From Eutreptiella sp. 'Long Island Sound 2002' (taxonomy: Eukaryota > Euglenozoa > Euglenophyceae > Eutreptiales > Eutreptiaceae): a DNA stretch of 64,000 bases. Positions 42,604 to 54,308 of this stretch are shown piece after piece (position 1 is the stretch's first letter; each line of letters opens with the position of its first letter). Made by a program: the position numbers and the translations under genes. The notes below the pieces were generated by a model. That model saw nothing but the letters and a program-made list of their open reading frames with translations. It was not told the DNA's origin and searched no databases. The stretch covers positions 126,666,556-126,730,555 of the forward strand of contig OZ038382.1 of assembly GCA_964036045.1 (NCBI GenBank). Reading direction: 5' to 3'.

Positions 42604-42614
42604 CCTCTGCTACC
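42604..42614 (-). other. Primer-binding site of element C (initiator tRNA-Met)
   Basis: The minus strand reads GGTAGCAGAGG immediately after the LTR, whose last base is T, giving TGGTAGCAGAGG. This is complementary to the 3' end of an initiator tRNA-Met ending CCTCTGCTACCA, as in metazoans. Land-plant initiator tRNAs end CTCTGATACCA and would leave one mismatch in the first 11 bases. Confidence 0.8.
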
Positions 42615-43400
42615 AGAAAAGTTTATAGTAGTTTCAACACTGTGCTTTTGTCTCTCCTGCTGCTTGCTGCTGGTGTAGGGTTTCCTGCTGCTTGGTTTTG
42701 GAGATGAAAACCTTTTGTTTGCTGAAATACAGTCAATCCAGGATAGCCCAAGCCAGAGGTGTGCAAGGAGAAGAGAATCAGGATCAAAGCATGAAGGGCT
42801 GCAGTGTAAACAGTGAAAGATGAAAGGATATTCACAGAAACTGCAACTCAGGTCAAATCAGAATGCATATTCACAAAGATAGCTGAAATGTTTTGGAAAA
42901 GAGTTGGAAAACTGCCCCATGGTCACTCTATCTCCATAGTGCCATCTCAGGAGATGTGCACTCTTTGTTCTGGGTCCCATATGTGCTGGGGTGGCAGGGC
43001 ATGTGGCGATGAGGTCACTGCCATGTCACATGGGATCTTTCTACTTAGCTAGGCTGACAAGGAATTGAACCCAGGACCTCTCAAAAAGAGGTGCCCAGCC
43101 CCCTGGGGTGCATACCACTAGGATAGCTAAGAATTCATGGAAAAACATAGATAAATTCATAGGCTCTGCCCTGGATATGTCAGTGCTCAGTCAACTCAGG
43201 AAAAGACGATTTGCCTCAGATTGAGAGGGGATTAAGGGGTCCACTCCATATCCTGATTGGGTGTTTGGTTCCATAGGTCAAAATGTGTTATCACCAGTTT
43301 TGGTGGGACCAATACCAAGATAAAAATGCCTGGATGCTCAGTGCATCTCTAATACAACTAGAGTATGCCTCAAAGCATTGGAAAAGCACTTTTTCTTACT
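42615..43400 (-). repeat. 5' LTR of element C
   Basis: 786 bp, partner of 32046-32831. The left border is set by the primer-binding site, the right border by the target duplication at 43401. Carries the second tRNA-Lys-like copy at 43053-43127. Confidence 0.95.
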
Positions 43401-43405
43401 GCTGC
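43401..43405. other. Target-site duplication GCTGC of element C, right copy
   Basis: Identical to 32041-32045. Confidence 0.88.
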
Positions 43406-43872
43406 TTCCCTACGTTCACCACACGTCACCTCACTCGGTACCTCCGTCCCCGGCCCGCCAAACGTATCCCTTAGTTGCAGCGAAGCCCCTATTCCCACCC
43501 CTCCCTGACTACCCCCCTAGTGTTCACCTGATTCTGGACTACGTTGACAGGCACCTCGAAGCTAAGGTCATCCTACTGGGGAAAGAGATCACGCATTTCA
43601 ACAACCAGACAGGTCGGTATGAAAGGCAGTCAGGGCTTTTGTTTGTACATGACCCACGGCAGGTGTTGCCTGTAGTGGATATGCACAACCCCCTGCCTGT
43701 GCTCATCCTTCGGATTGTTGAAGACATTCAGGAAATGATGAAACAAAAACTAACTCAGACTATCATCAACAGATACCTGAGTGGGAGGGGCATTAGGCCT
43801 AATGACCTGCACCTGCTTGGACGTACTGTGTGTTCCCTCTCACTGGGTTCCCTGACTGTCATGCGGTTCTAA
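43406..43872 (+). pseudogene. 3' part of the unknown ORF split by element C
   Basis: Continues the frame interrupted at 32045 and ends at a TAA (43870-43872). After a short Pro-rich linker (PPLPDYPPSVHL) it has about 120 residues that look folded: alternating hydrophobic and charged segments with LILDYVDRHLEAKVILLG, LLFVHDPRQVLPVVDM, a helical ILRIVEDIQEMMKQKL and LTVMRF at the end. No known domain recognised. The apparent start at 43378 lies inside the LTR and is an artefact of the junction. Downstream no intron or polyadenylation signal could be assigned. Confidence 0.6.
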
Positions 43873-44029
43873 GAGGCCAAGCGGCGTGACGATCCTGAAC
43901 TGCAACCCCCGCTCCCACGTAGAAGCCTGTTGTTACTGCGAGACAAGACGAGATATGACTGGCACCTATGATTTTAGCAGCTGTTTTCCCCCAAAATTCA
44001 AAAAGTCAGCGAAAAGGTGTTTTTCGCGG
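43873..44029. other. Downstream flank of the split ORF
   Basis: Short unique sequence, nothing recognised. Confidence 0.4.
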
Positions 44030-44420
44030 GATATGACCTATTTGTTTGGTTCCTACGGCCCGAAAATAGGGGGGGGGGGTCCTCCTACCCAAATTGTGTC
44101 CAAAAATATCAAACACCTTGAAGTTTGGCCTATTTTGGGTTATTTCTACCTGCTCTGGGCTCTTAAGGGGCTGGTCCTGCAGAACACTGCTGCACACCAG
44201 TGTACCTGCCTATGGAGGATTTTCGACAGAAAATCCAATTTTCTTTGGATTCTCCGGCCCAAAAATAGAGATGGGGGGGTTCCTCCCACCCGAGTTTTCT
44301 CCCAAATCATCAAAAACCCTGGAATTCGGCCTATTTTGGAGTATTTTTGTCTGCTCTGGGGTGGTGCAGCAGAACAGTGCTGCACACCAGTGTACCTGTA
44401 TAGCATAGTATAGGCACGAA
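44030..44420. repeat. Two ~190-200-bp tandem repeats with G runs
   Basis: CGGCCC(G/A)AAAATAG followed by a G run recurs at 44056 and 44255, and TGCACACCAGTGTACCTG at 44191 and 44381. The two copies are moderately diverged. A third, weaker G-run segment follows near 44500. Confidence 0.75.
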
Positions 44421-44539
44421 AAAACCATGAAAAAGGGTTTTGTACCCAAAGAGACCAAAAGTAACCTTTTGTGTTAATTATACACCCCCCAAATAGCAGG
44501 AGGGGGGGGGTTCCTCCTACCCCATTGGTCCCCAAAAAA

Positions 44540-44800
44540 AACAACCTAAGCCCCAAACATGTGTGTGTACGGTAATAGGCACGCAAAAGCCTACCTATGA
44601 ACCATATGGAAATGAACCACAAACGGTGCAAAATAGGGCCAAAAACACCTCAAATGTTCATCGCTCATCCCATTCTTGTGCAGATAGTATCATATTTTAT
44701 GTAGTTCTTATCATTCAAATGCATACAATACCAACCCAAGCCCCAAACATGTGTGTGGACGGTGATAGGTGATCAAAACACTACCTATGAACCATATGGA
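44540..44800. repeat. Two ~189-bp tandem repeats
   Basis: AAGCCCCAAACATGTGTGTG recurs at about 44547 and 44736, each followed by ACCTATGAACCATATGGA. Probably a continuation of the preceding array in more diverged form. Confidence 0.7.
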
Positions 44801-46189
44801 TATTGGGCCCCAGGGTGCATGAGAAAGGGATGAATAGCCTAGAATAAAGGCAAAACATCGCTTGTCATGTAGGCTTTTACCAATGGTGATGACAATTTGT
44901 TCATATATCACCTCTATACCACCTCTTCCAGCCCTGTAAGGCCCTCTACATGGCCTCCATAGACCCTAAAACCATGAAAAAGAGTGGTTTTTGGCTAGAA
45001 AAGTGTGAATTTCTCAACATCTGTGCCTGCCAATCTGGATTATTTAGGTCAGCAGCAAGGTTTTGATCTCAGAAACACGCTCATGCCTTTACGTTGCTTC
45101 CAACTGCGAAAGAAAGTGGACTTTTTGGCGATTTTCTATTGCGCACGGCGGTCGGGAATCTGGAACTCGCGTACGCGGCAGTTGTTGACAGTTGATCTGC
45201 GGCTCCGGCTCGAGCGACAGCATAATTTTGTTAAAAATTTGAGAAAACACACAAACAACAGTACTACTGTGTACAGTTTGATATCGCCCTTCTGAAAATG
45301 CATCACTTTGAATTTTGGGAAAAAACAGCTGCTAAAATCATAGGTGGAATGATGGCATTCTGGACGGGGATGTTCAAGGAGAACGGTTCAGCTTCACCTT
45401 TCGAGAATAGGTATATGGGATGCGTAGAAAAAGTGTTTACCTGATCAGGATGGATAGGCCCCAGTCCCAGGATACCTCTCCGGGATAGACTAGATCCCCT
45501 GTAGGTTGCTAGGCCCAGGCTTCGGCTTTTGTCCAACCAACGGACAGACAGACCAAGGGTCCCATGCTTATTGGCTGACTCGGGTCCTGCCCGCACACTG
45601 ATGATGATTGCCTTCTTGATTTCATTGCCTGCAGTGCATTTTTGCGTGCGCAATTTGTTCTGCGCCAATGGTCAATTTGCCCGCGTCTCCGTCGAGAGTA
45701 AACCCTTGGTCCAGTGGACAACCAGCCTTGTGCATGCTATAACCATCCCTTTGAGTCACTTATTGTTTCTGCATGGTCCTGTGACAGCGCATTAGGGGTC
45801 TCCTGGAGGTCCGGGCCCTGATCCGGCGGACTGCATTCCTGACGCGCTCCACCCCATTTATTTTCTGAGATGAGGTGATCGCGAATGCTGCTGCTCAATC
45901 GCTGCCGCTCTCGTCAGTGCGCCCCTCGTCCCCCTGTAGTCATCACTGACGTCGTCTGAGGCCATCGCCGCTAAACTGCCGGTTTCCTGCGGTCATCTGC
46001 GATGCCTCTGCGCAGATCTGTGGTGAGCACCGAGTCAGGGCACCTGAAGATTCAGTGGCGAGTCGGTGCCCAGCGATGATTACTAAGGGTCCAGAGAATT
46101 GGTGCCTGTAGTCACACCCCGTCCGTCCCAAAACCAGAACTGCAAGTGGTTGGTGATTGCCGTTGCGTCCGGTTTATTGCCTGTATCAC
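44801..46189. other. Unique sequence without recognised gene
   Basis: The longest frame is 45303-45668 on the minus strand (121 codons, MAQNKLRTQKCTAGNEIKKA...). It has no known domain and could be chance. Confidence 0.35.
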
Positions 46190-47449
46190 AGTGGCGTTGC
46201 AGTCAATCCGAATCGCCAGCTCTGCGCCAGATAATGAGATGATGCCTGCTCTTCCAAATGGAAATTTGATCTTTCCCAGTCAACTCTGCAGGGAAGTTCA
46301 GAGGGTTGCAAGTGTACCGTCATTCCAGATGATGTTTCGTGTCTGTCAAGGTGAATGCACACTCTGACAGCCCCCCCCCCCTCGTGAGTGTTCGTCGTTT
46401 CACCCCGTTTATTCCCTGTGCCAAAACAGATGATGAGATGGGGTGAATGTGTACATCTGCAGGGGAGTTCAGAGGGTCGATGACTGTCGATCACTTAGTT
46501 CATTGCCTGTGTTAACGCCAGATGATGAGACCATGCCTGCTCAGTCCGGATGGATAAATTGATGCCTGTCCCGGTCACCTCTGCAGGGACATTCATAAGG
46601 TTGATGCCTGTATGTAGGCACAAGTTACTGCCTGTGTCGAAGCCAGATGATGAGACGATGCCTGAAACCGGACTAAAGGGACATTGCATTCAAATCCTCA
46701 GTCCATAATAATCAGGTCGCCCGCAGGGACAAAGGCAGGGTGAATGTGTACTGTCATTCCAGATGACATTTCGTGTCTGTCGATGAAGGTCGATCACTCA
46801 GTTCATTGCGTATGTCAACGCCCGATGATGAGATGATGCCTGCTCAGTCCAGATGGAAGTTTGATCTGTCACATTCAACTGTGCAGGGAAGTTCAGAGGG
46901 TTGAAACTGTACCGTCATTGCAGATGATGTTTCTTGTCTATCCAGGTCAATGCACACTCTGACAGGCCCCCCCCCCCTTGTGACTGCCGGTCGTTTCACC
47001 CCGTTTATTGCCTGTGCCAAAACAGATGGTGAGATGGGATGAATGTGTACATCTGCAGGCAAGTTCAGAGGGTCGATAACTCTCGATCACTCAGTTCATT
47101 GCCTGTGTCAATGCCAGATGATGAGATGATGCCTGCTCAGTCCAGATGGAAATTTGATCTGTCCCATTCAACTCTGCAGGGAAGGTCAGAGGGTTGCAAG
47201 TGTACCGTCATTCCAGATGATGTGTCGTGTCTGTCCACGTCAATGCACACTCTGACAGCCCCCCCCCCCCCCTCGTGAGTGCCGGTCGGTTCATCCCGTT
47301 TATTGCCTGTGTCAAACCAGATAATGAGATGGGATGAATGTGTACATGTGCGGGGGAGTTCAGATGGTCGATAACTGTCGATCACTCAGTTCATTGCCTG
47401 TGTCAATGCCAGATCATGAGACGATGCCAGCTCAGTTCAGATGGATTAT
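46190..47449. repeat. ~295-bp minisatellite, about four copies, cut by element B
   Basis: ATGCCTGCTC after an AGATGATGAGA-type context recurs at about 46240, 46535, 46833 and 47128. Units also share CAATGCACACTCTGACAG, C runs of 10-14 bases (near 46371, 46967 and 47261) and TTCATTGCCTGTGT. The last unit breaks at 47449, where element B begins; its remainder should lie beyond the right window edge. Confidence 0.85.
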
Positions 47450-50400
47450 TGACGCGTTCCCGTGGGGGGCCTGGCCACAGGACGCTGCGGCGGACACGCA
47501 CAAGCAAGCAGGCAGGCAAAGCACTGCGCTCACAGGGGCATCCTCATGCTCGTGTCATGTGACAAAGCGTTTCAGGATCCTTGCCACTCTGAACCAAGGG
47601 AACAAAGGTATGTACAGCAACAGATCAGGATATGTACACATGGGGTTAAGACTGGACTGGGGTAGTGGCATCACAGGATAATAGACACTCAATCCCAACT
47701 CATATCCGAGACCCAGGTCGGACCCTCCCAGTGGCTGGCAGGGGCGGTGGCCCAAACACAACTCATGCCCTGCTCAGTCCGGACCCTGAAACCCTGCCAA
47801 TGGGGGAGGGTGTCCCGCCCAGCCACAGGCGAGTTTCTGGAAACCAAGGCACTCCATGGCCAACCAACAGTAGCTCCCCATGTTCCCTAAGAGGCAGGTT
47901 CCAACCTTCCATTGAGTTGGAGAGAGGGTCCCGCCATTATCCCCTAGGAGTTGGTAGCTGAAAATGCGCTGTTTCAGCCCAGACTGATGTTAGCTCCGAA
48001 AAGTCCAAAATTGACCCCTGGTCTGGACGATCCAGAGGTAGGGACGAGGCAACTGATTCTATGCTCTTCAAGTACTAACTCCCTGGAGCCCTGACCAAAC
48101 CTGGTTCCCTCTGAGCTTCCTGCATCAGGGCACCACGGGTTCGTCAACTGGGGTCATGATGCCAAAATCACCAAAATTGGCCTCATTCCCACGCCTGACT
48201 CGCCCGGCAACAGCGAGGCCAATGACCCACAGGATGGGAGGCAGGACCTGGGACCTATATCTGAGTGCACAACCTGAAATTGGGTCCAGACCTCAAATGG
48301 GCATACAGATTTGGTGGCGGCGATTGACCACACGGGGGGCTGAAAATGGGGGTCCCAAAGAGGGGTCATTTTGGCTGCTCAAAATGAGCCAAAATCGGGG
48401 GTATCCCCAATGGTATATCTCCACGCCGGCTTGAACATGGCATCCTTCATTCCATATGCCATCCACTGGGAGTCTAACAAAGACTCACATGGCCTTGGCA
48501 CTCTCCATGCCACTTGGCGTGTGTTGACAGTCCAAATTGGGTCCAGAACTGCCAAAATGGCAAAATTCGTCGTCTCGGTCGACCGTCCAGGGTAGGAAAC
48601 CTTGGCGATATTGACACGCCAAGCCTTGATTCACAACCCTTGATTTCCCTTTTGGTCCCATGCCCTGGGTTATGGCTTGCTGTCACACTGGCTGCTTGCT
48701 GTTCATCGAGGGGATGAACACGCGGATGGGGCAGAAAGCAGCATGCGGTGCAACGGGGGAGATCATTGATCGCACCAAAAGTTGAATAACTCCGGATGAG
48801 CCGGAAGAGCAAATACCAAACTCAATGGTGTTCAACCCTTGGTCATATGCTACAATATTTGCCCTTTCTTCTGGCTAGATCCCGTGCCCCATGGAGATAT
48901 GGTAGCTCCAACATGGCATACAATGGGAAAAACAGCAAAATTTGGCCAAAATGGCCCGCACTCATGGTTCCATACCTCCATGGCCACGGCGAGGATTCTT
49001 TCAATCAAAGATGCTATAGACATATGGGACTCCAGTCCCAATATATGCCGCTTGCGAACCCTCATGGTCGCCTCTAGCTAATTTCCCCATTGGAGGGAAA
49101 ATGACACACAAATGGGGCAGAATGGCAGCATACCCCATATTGGGTGACTCACAACTCTCCCTTCGAGAGGAGAGGCCACATGGGGAAACACCCCATTCGA
49201 TGCGGGTTTATGTGTCCTCTCCGAACTGCCCTTACCCATGGTCAAGTGGCGCACGCAACCTCGGGCCGAACATTAAGGGGGAGATGGAGTTTGTGGCCAT
49301 TCTGGGCAAAACAGGCAAAATTCACCCACAAGTGGTCACTCGAAAACTCGTATCTCCATATCACAAGAGATATGAGCCTCGGGCGTTTGTATGGATGCAG
49401 ACCGAAGCTTTGCTTCCCTTCTGCAACAAGGGTTGAGGTTCAAAGCATAATGCAAACATTTTTAACACCTCAATCCTTGAAGCACACTATTTATGGGAAA
49501 AAGTGCAGATATCGGCGATATTGGCATGAACATATCTTTTGGTTATTGAGGAACAAGAGTATGAGCAAACATGTTCGGTGTAGGCCCATAGTAGGTGCCT
49601 TCAAATATGCCAACTATGGTTAGATCGTCTCCGCCCACTCATTTCATTAGTGCTTGCATATGAGCGCGTGTGCAAAGAGGCAGTATGGCACGCGTGCTCA
49701 CAAGGCAACATTATATAAAATAGAAGAGAAGGTTGTAAAAATCACCCAAGCCATCCGGGATGTCCTTCGTGGTCTCTACTTTACATATTGTTTTGATTCA
49801 AGGCTCAACTTTCCATAGGCTTCGAGCACGAGCCTCGGGAGTTTGGCCATTTTGGCCTGAATTTTGGCCACTATTTGCCCTTTTTCAAAAAACGAGTTTT
49901 GGTACGCATTGAATTTCGTGGAGCCATCGTTGAGTTAGCTCGAAGAACAAAAATGGCCTAGGGCCTTTGGTCTTGTGAGCATTGTGTTTGGTTTTTAGCG
50001 TCCATGCTCACAAGGCCATAAAGTTAGCGTTAGCGCACGCAGACGACTTGGGTTTGCGAAACCCATAGGCTGCCTAAAACATCCCTATTGCCCTCTTCCC
50101 TATTCAAAGTGATATGCCCATGTGAAAGAGGCAAGGATGAAAGGCATAGGGGGGGAACGTAGGGTTCTGTCCGAACTCATGGTACTTGAGAATCATGAGT
50201 TCGAGCGATTGACGGAAAAGCTTGCGCGCTGATTTTCTCTCAGACGCAACGACGAGAAATTCTGGTGAACACACCAGATGAAAGTACAAGAAAAATCCTC
50301 TAGATCCAGCTCTTAAGTTTCTTTAGAACCTCACAGGTACTCGAGAAAAATCGAACAGGCGACAACAGGCGGCGATTTCACGACAATTGGAAATCGCTGT

Positions 50401-50617
50401 AGAAATCGGGTATTTCACCGATTTCTAACCAAAAATCGACCAAGACAATAAAATTACGGTAATTCTACATCGATGTAATGGTTAGGGATCGGATTCCAGA
50501 TCTCGCGGATTAGAGGACAGGGATATCCCGCTGCTAGCCGGTGTCAACGCCTTCCACACGGGTGTGACGGCTCCCAGGCCTCTGGGCCATGGGCCATGGG
50601 TGCTGGGTGCAGCTTGA
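47450..50617 (-). repeat. 3' LTR of element B
   Basis: 3,168 bp, longer than the A LTR because it retains 48161-48550, also present in B's other LTR. The inner end reads GCTTGA where A has GCTTCA, so the terminal CA has mutated. The self-priming 11-mer AAAGCGTTTCA is intact at 47564-47574. Confidence 0.93.
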
Positions 50618-50632
50618 CCCCCCTCTTTAGAG
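50618..50632 (-). other. Polypurine tract of element B
   Basis: Minus strand CTCTAAAGAGGGGGG next to the LTR, homologous to 1715-1730 in A. Confidence 0.82.
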
Positions 50633-52106
50633 CAAACCCTGAGGGGCGCTCGATGACACCCAAGCAGGGCAGCGGGTACCCAGGACCATCCCCTGAAGGG
50701 GGGGGGGGTGTCACATCCTCACTTCAGGCCGATTTGCGGGTTGGGTTGCCCATTACAATCCAACAGTAAGACTGGTACGGTGCTGTAGTTCTTAGTAACC
50801 GCAAGTATAGTATCAACTATAAAGTCCCGGGTCCTGGCGGCGATTGTTCGGCATCCAAAGGACCCGATAACCCATACCAGGCGCACCGGGTGCCGGCTGC
50901 GGGGGTCACTACCACAGTGGCAGTGGCATACACGGCCAACATAGGCGTCACACGACAACCGAGGTGGTCCCACAAGTTGAAAGCGACCACAAAGACTCAT
51001 CAGGCTACCCCAGACTTCCCAAGGCCGCAGTCTGGGGGAGAGTCCCCACGGGTCCTTCCTTGGGCGCACCATCTCCATATCCACGACGCGAGTCCAGAGT
51101 GGTAAAGCCGAACGAGCTCCTCCATAAGGAATCGGGCATCAAGCTCATCTTCTCCCTCGCCCCATTACCACGAAGGCCATGCATGGGGGAGTCCCCATGC
51201 AGTCTGGGCGGAGGCGTCGACTCCTCAAACCACCAGTTTCCCAGGCAGACTGACCGAGGTCAGGACACCGGAGGTCGCCACCCGACTACAAGTGCGTCTG
51301 CGAGTCAGTAGGCTCACACTGGGACTGACAGTGGCGGACCGCTGGGAGTGTAGTCAGGCAACTGGGCTTCCCGCCTGGCGCCATCAGGATCCCAGCACAT
51401 CACAGCCACTAGGGCACACGGTATCACGGGCACTCAAACATGACAATCTGTGCTTAGGTACCGGTCCAAGCTGGACCTTATGTAGGAGCATGTACACGGC
51501 GACTCAGAGCGCCTTAGCATTCGCTTCGTGTCCCCTCGGGGGAAAAACTGTCCATTCCTCAGTGATGGGCCATTAACACTCAACACACAGATGCACATAT
51601 CCTGGAGAACAGAAAAATAAGCAATAAGGAGGTAAATAGGCGTGTAAACACACTCTGGATAGAGCGCCAAACCACGCCCCGGTTAGGATAAGGAATATGC
51701 AGGAGGGTGGACAGAAAGTCGCCTGAGTTCAGGTTATATATGGTCTGCAGACACACGTAGACTGGTCTGGATCCCGCAAGTGCCATGGGACCAGATCACA
51801 CACCCGAAAATTGCAATGGCGATGACAGCGGCATCCGTTGCGCAACGTCGTATGGGCTTCAAGGCCCTAAGAGCTCGGGAAATGTCAAGGTCAGGCGCCC
51901 TGCCTGGTTTCCCAAGGATTCAGCAGGCGGGGAGTGACGAATAGGAGTGGAAGAGAGGGGCCATCCTCCCCTGGATTCAGCAGGGGGGGGTATATGGCCA
52001 CTCAGATGGCATGTCACCGGAATATGGAAGAGAGCAAGCAAGTGAGGGACGATCCGTCGACCAAACAAGTGCTCAAACTGCATCAGGGGAGGGCTCAGGG
52101 CGGTGA
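50633..52106 (-). other. 3' untranslated region of element B
   Basis: Homologous to 1731-3205 of A over its whole length, including the hairpin at 51180-51201 and a G run near 50700. No coding content. Confidence 0.75.
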
Positions 52107-53942
52107 TCAGGCGCCCCTGGCTGCAATCGCCCGGGTGAGTGCTGCCAAGTCCGAGATATGGATCCTGGTCTTGTGCTTGCGGATGTAGTCCATAAAGGGG
52201 GTGTTAATCCGCGGCACGAAAGAGGAGACGGGTTCCCAGGTGTCGTGGGACGGCCCATAGCCTCGCCAACGAACCTTGAACTCCAGGCCTCCGGGTGCTG
52301 AGGCGTTCGGACGCTGGGCAAGGATCTCCTCGACGGTATAGTCGTCCTGCTCCGCGTAGTCGTCGTCCGAATCAGCCTCATGTGCGGCGTAGTCCAGGGA
52401 TACATGTTGGCCACGGAGGTTGGGTTCCCGCACACGGAGTTGACTCTCGTGGCGCTCCCGGAACTGTCCGTGACCCACTCTGATGCGGTAGGTGTCCTCA
52501 CCAATCCTGCGGACCACCTCTCCGGGTGTGAACCAGGTTTTGGTGCGGTGGGTGCCCATAGGGCGGGGTCTGATCACCCACACAGGGTCTCCCACGCTGA
52601 ACGTTTGCGCTGTCGAGCTCGGGGCGGTCTTCTGACAGTCAGCATGCTCTTTCTCGAGCTGCTGGCGGATGTCCCGCGCCGTTGCCACTTGCCGCGCAAA
52701 GTATTCCTTGGCGTCCATGGCCATACCATCACCAGACAAGGGAAGTCCCCGACCAAGGGGGTCCCTGCCGAACAGAATCTGGTGAGGGGACAAACCAGCC
52801 GGAGTGGGGGTGTCATGATGGGCCTTCAGAGCAGGCCACATCTCCCGGAACCAATTCCGACGTGGAATGGTGATGTGAATCTTGGGTAGCTTCCCGAACA
52901 GCTGCCTTCCAGCCACTTCAGCCCGGCCATTGGACCGGCTGAGATAGGCGACGCTCTTGGCATGACGTATTCCCATGAGGGAACACATGGCCTTGAACGA
53001 GCTACCAGTAAACGGGGGCCCTTGGTCACTGCAAATGGTGCAGGGGATGTCAAAGACGGTCGGCCAATGACGAATCATCATGACTGCCACTTCCTTGGCA
53101 AGCGACCCCCTTTTGCGTGCCGGAACGGCTACTACATAGCCGCTGTGGCGGTCCACACAAAGGACCACACAGTCAAAGGTCCCCTTGCCTATGTGAACTT
53201 CGGGCATGGAGAAGACGTCGGTGGCCACGCTCTCCATGGGCTGGTCAGGCATCGGAGTCCATTGGGCTTCCCCCTTGACGTTCCGGTTGTCAGGATTGCA
53301 GGCCTGACAGACCGAGGTACCCTTTCCGACCTTCTTGGTGGCGTTGTAAAGACCGATCTGGTCGATCTCAAACCGGCGCTGCATGTCCAGGGCTTGCTTC
53401 TTGACCCCTGGGTGCATCATGTGGTGGTGCCAAGCCTCACACAGCTCGAGCACCCGGGACTCCGGGACCAGCAGCTTACCATTCCGGTAGAGCTGGCCAT
53501 CCTCCTCAGTCAGCCCCTTTGGCCACTTCTGCCCGTCATCAGGGTCGGTCACAGCCCTATATTCGGCCTCAAAGGCCTCAGACTTGGCGTAGTCGTCGGT
53601 CGAGTCGTCTTGGAGGCAAGATTCAGGGAAGAGGTGCTTGTTGGACTCAGCTCCCTCAGGGGCGAGTACTCTGACCGCTCTGCCCATCCTCGTTCCAAGG
53701 GGGGCATCCGCGGCCATGACGACGAAGCATTTAACACCCTCCTCCTCCCTCAGGCGCTCCACTTCTATGATCCTGTTGGCCTCAGCGGTCTCAGCCTCAT
53801 CGCCATGGGCGGAGACATCCGTCATGCCTTTGCTGGCGGGATAGGCCCACCTACTGAGACAGTCCGCCACGGTGTTGTCCTTGCCAGGAACATACACAAC
53901 CGTGAGGTCGAACTTGGCCAAGGTCTCATGCCATCTTGCCCG
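52107..53942 (-). pseudogene. pol: pol of element B: linker, integrase, chromodomain
   Basis: Open after TGA 53943-53945 and ending AIAARGA like A. Contains VYVPGKDNTVADCLSR, the zinc region (WHHHMMHP; CQAC, with TSVC in place of A's CSVC), the catalytic residues in TDVFSMPE, CSDQGPPFTG and NGRAEVAGRQ, and the chromodomain YTVEEILAQRPNASAP then FKVRWRGYGPSHDTWEP. This third of the polyprotein is free of internal stops over 604 codons from its first Met, unlike the rest of B. It would act as integrase with a histone-reading tail. Confidence 0.92.
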
Positions 53943-54308
53943 TCAGGAGGCGGGACCAGAGGGGGTGTCCACGTGCTCTTTGTCCCACGACTGCAGACTC
54001 TGATGGTCGGTGCAGACGGTGACGGGATGGAGGGCTATGTACCCAGCCCATTTCCTGAGAGCCATGACGATGGCGTACGCCTCCTTTTCCCGGGCCGTCC
54101 ACGTCTGTCTCTGGCCTTCCGCCAGGACTCGGCTCCAGAAGGCCACTGGCACGTGCCTCCCATCGTCAAGCACTTGTTCCAACACAGCGCCAACGGCTTA
54201 GTCGGAAGCGTCGGTGCGCAGGACGAACCCTCGGTCAGGATCCACGAGGTGCAGACCCACTGCGGATAGCAGCGCCTGCTTCATCCCCTCAAAGGCACGC
54301 TCGGACTC
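53943..54308 (-). pseudogene. pol: pol of element B: RNase H with nonsense codons
   Basis: The frame continues that of the reverse transcriptase but is closed on both sides and interrupted inside: TAA 54309-54311 (GAT in A), TAA 54198-54200 (TAC, Tyr, in A) and TGA 53943-53945 (CGA in A). Residues such as REKEAYAIVMALRKWAGYIA and TDHQSLQSWDKEHVD identify RNase H. The T run that breaks A is normal here, confirming that A carries the insertion. Confidence 0.87.

Larger units (their letters stand above)
32046..43400 (-). mobile_element. Element C: complete chromovirus with non-canonical LTR ends
   Basis: A full minus-strand LTR retrotransposon, 11,355 bp: two 786-bp LTRs, target duplication, initiator-tRNA primer site, gag, protease, reverse transcriptase, RNase H, integrase, chromodomain-like tail, a long 3' UTR and a polypurine tract. 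It differs from A and B in every part. Gag and pol lie in one single frame from 42515 to 35100 (2,472 codons) broken by six stops. About 22 LTR mismatches (near 97% identity, mostly transitions) show it is not recent. Confidence 0.95.
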
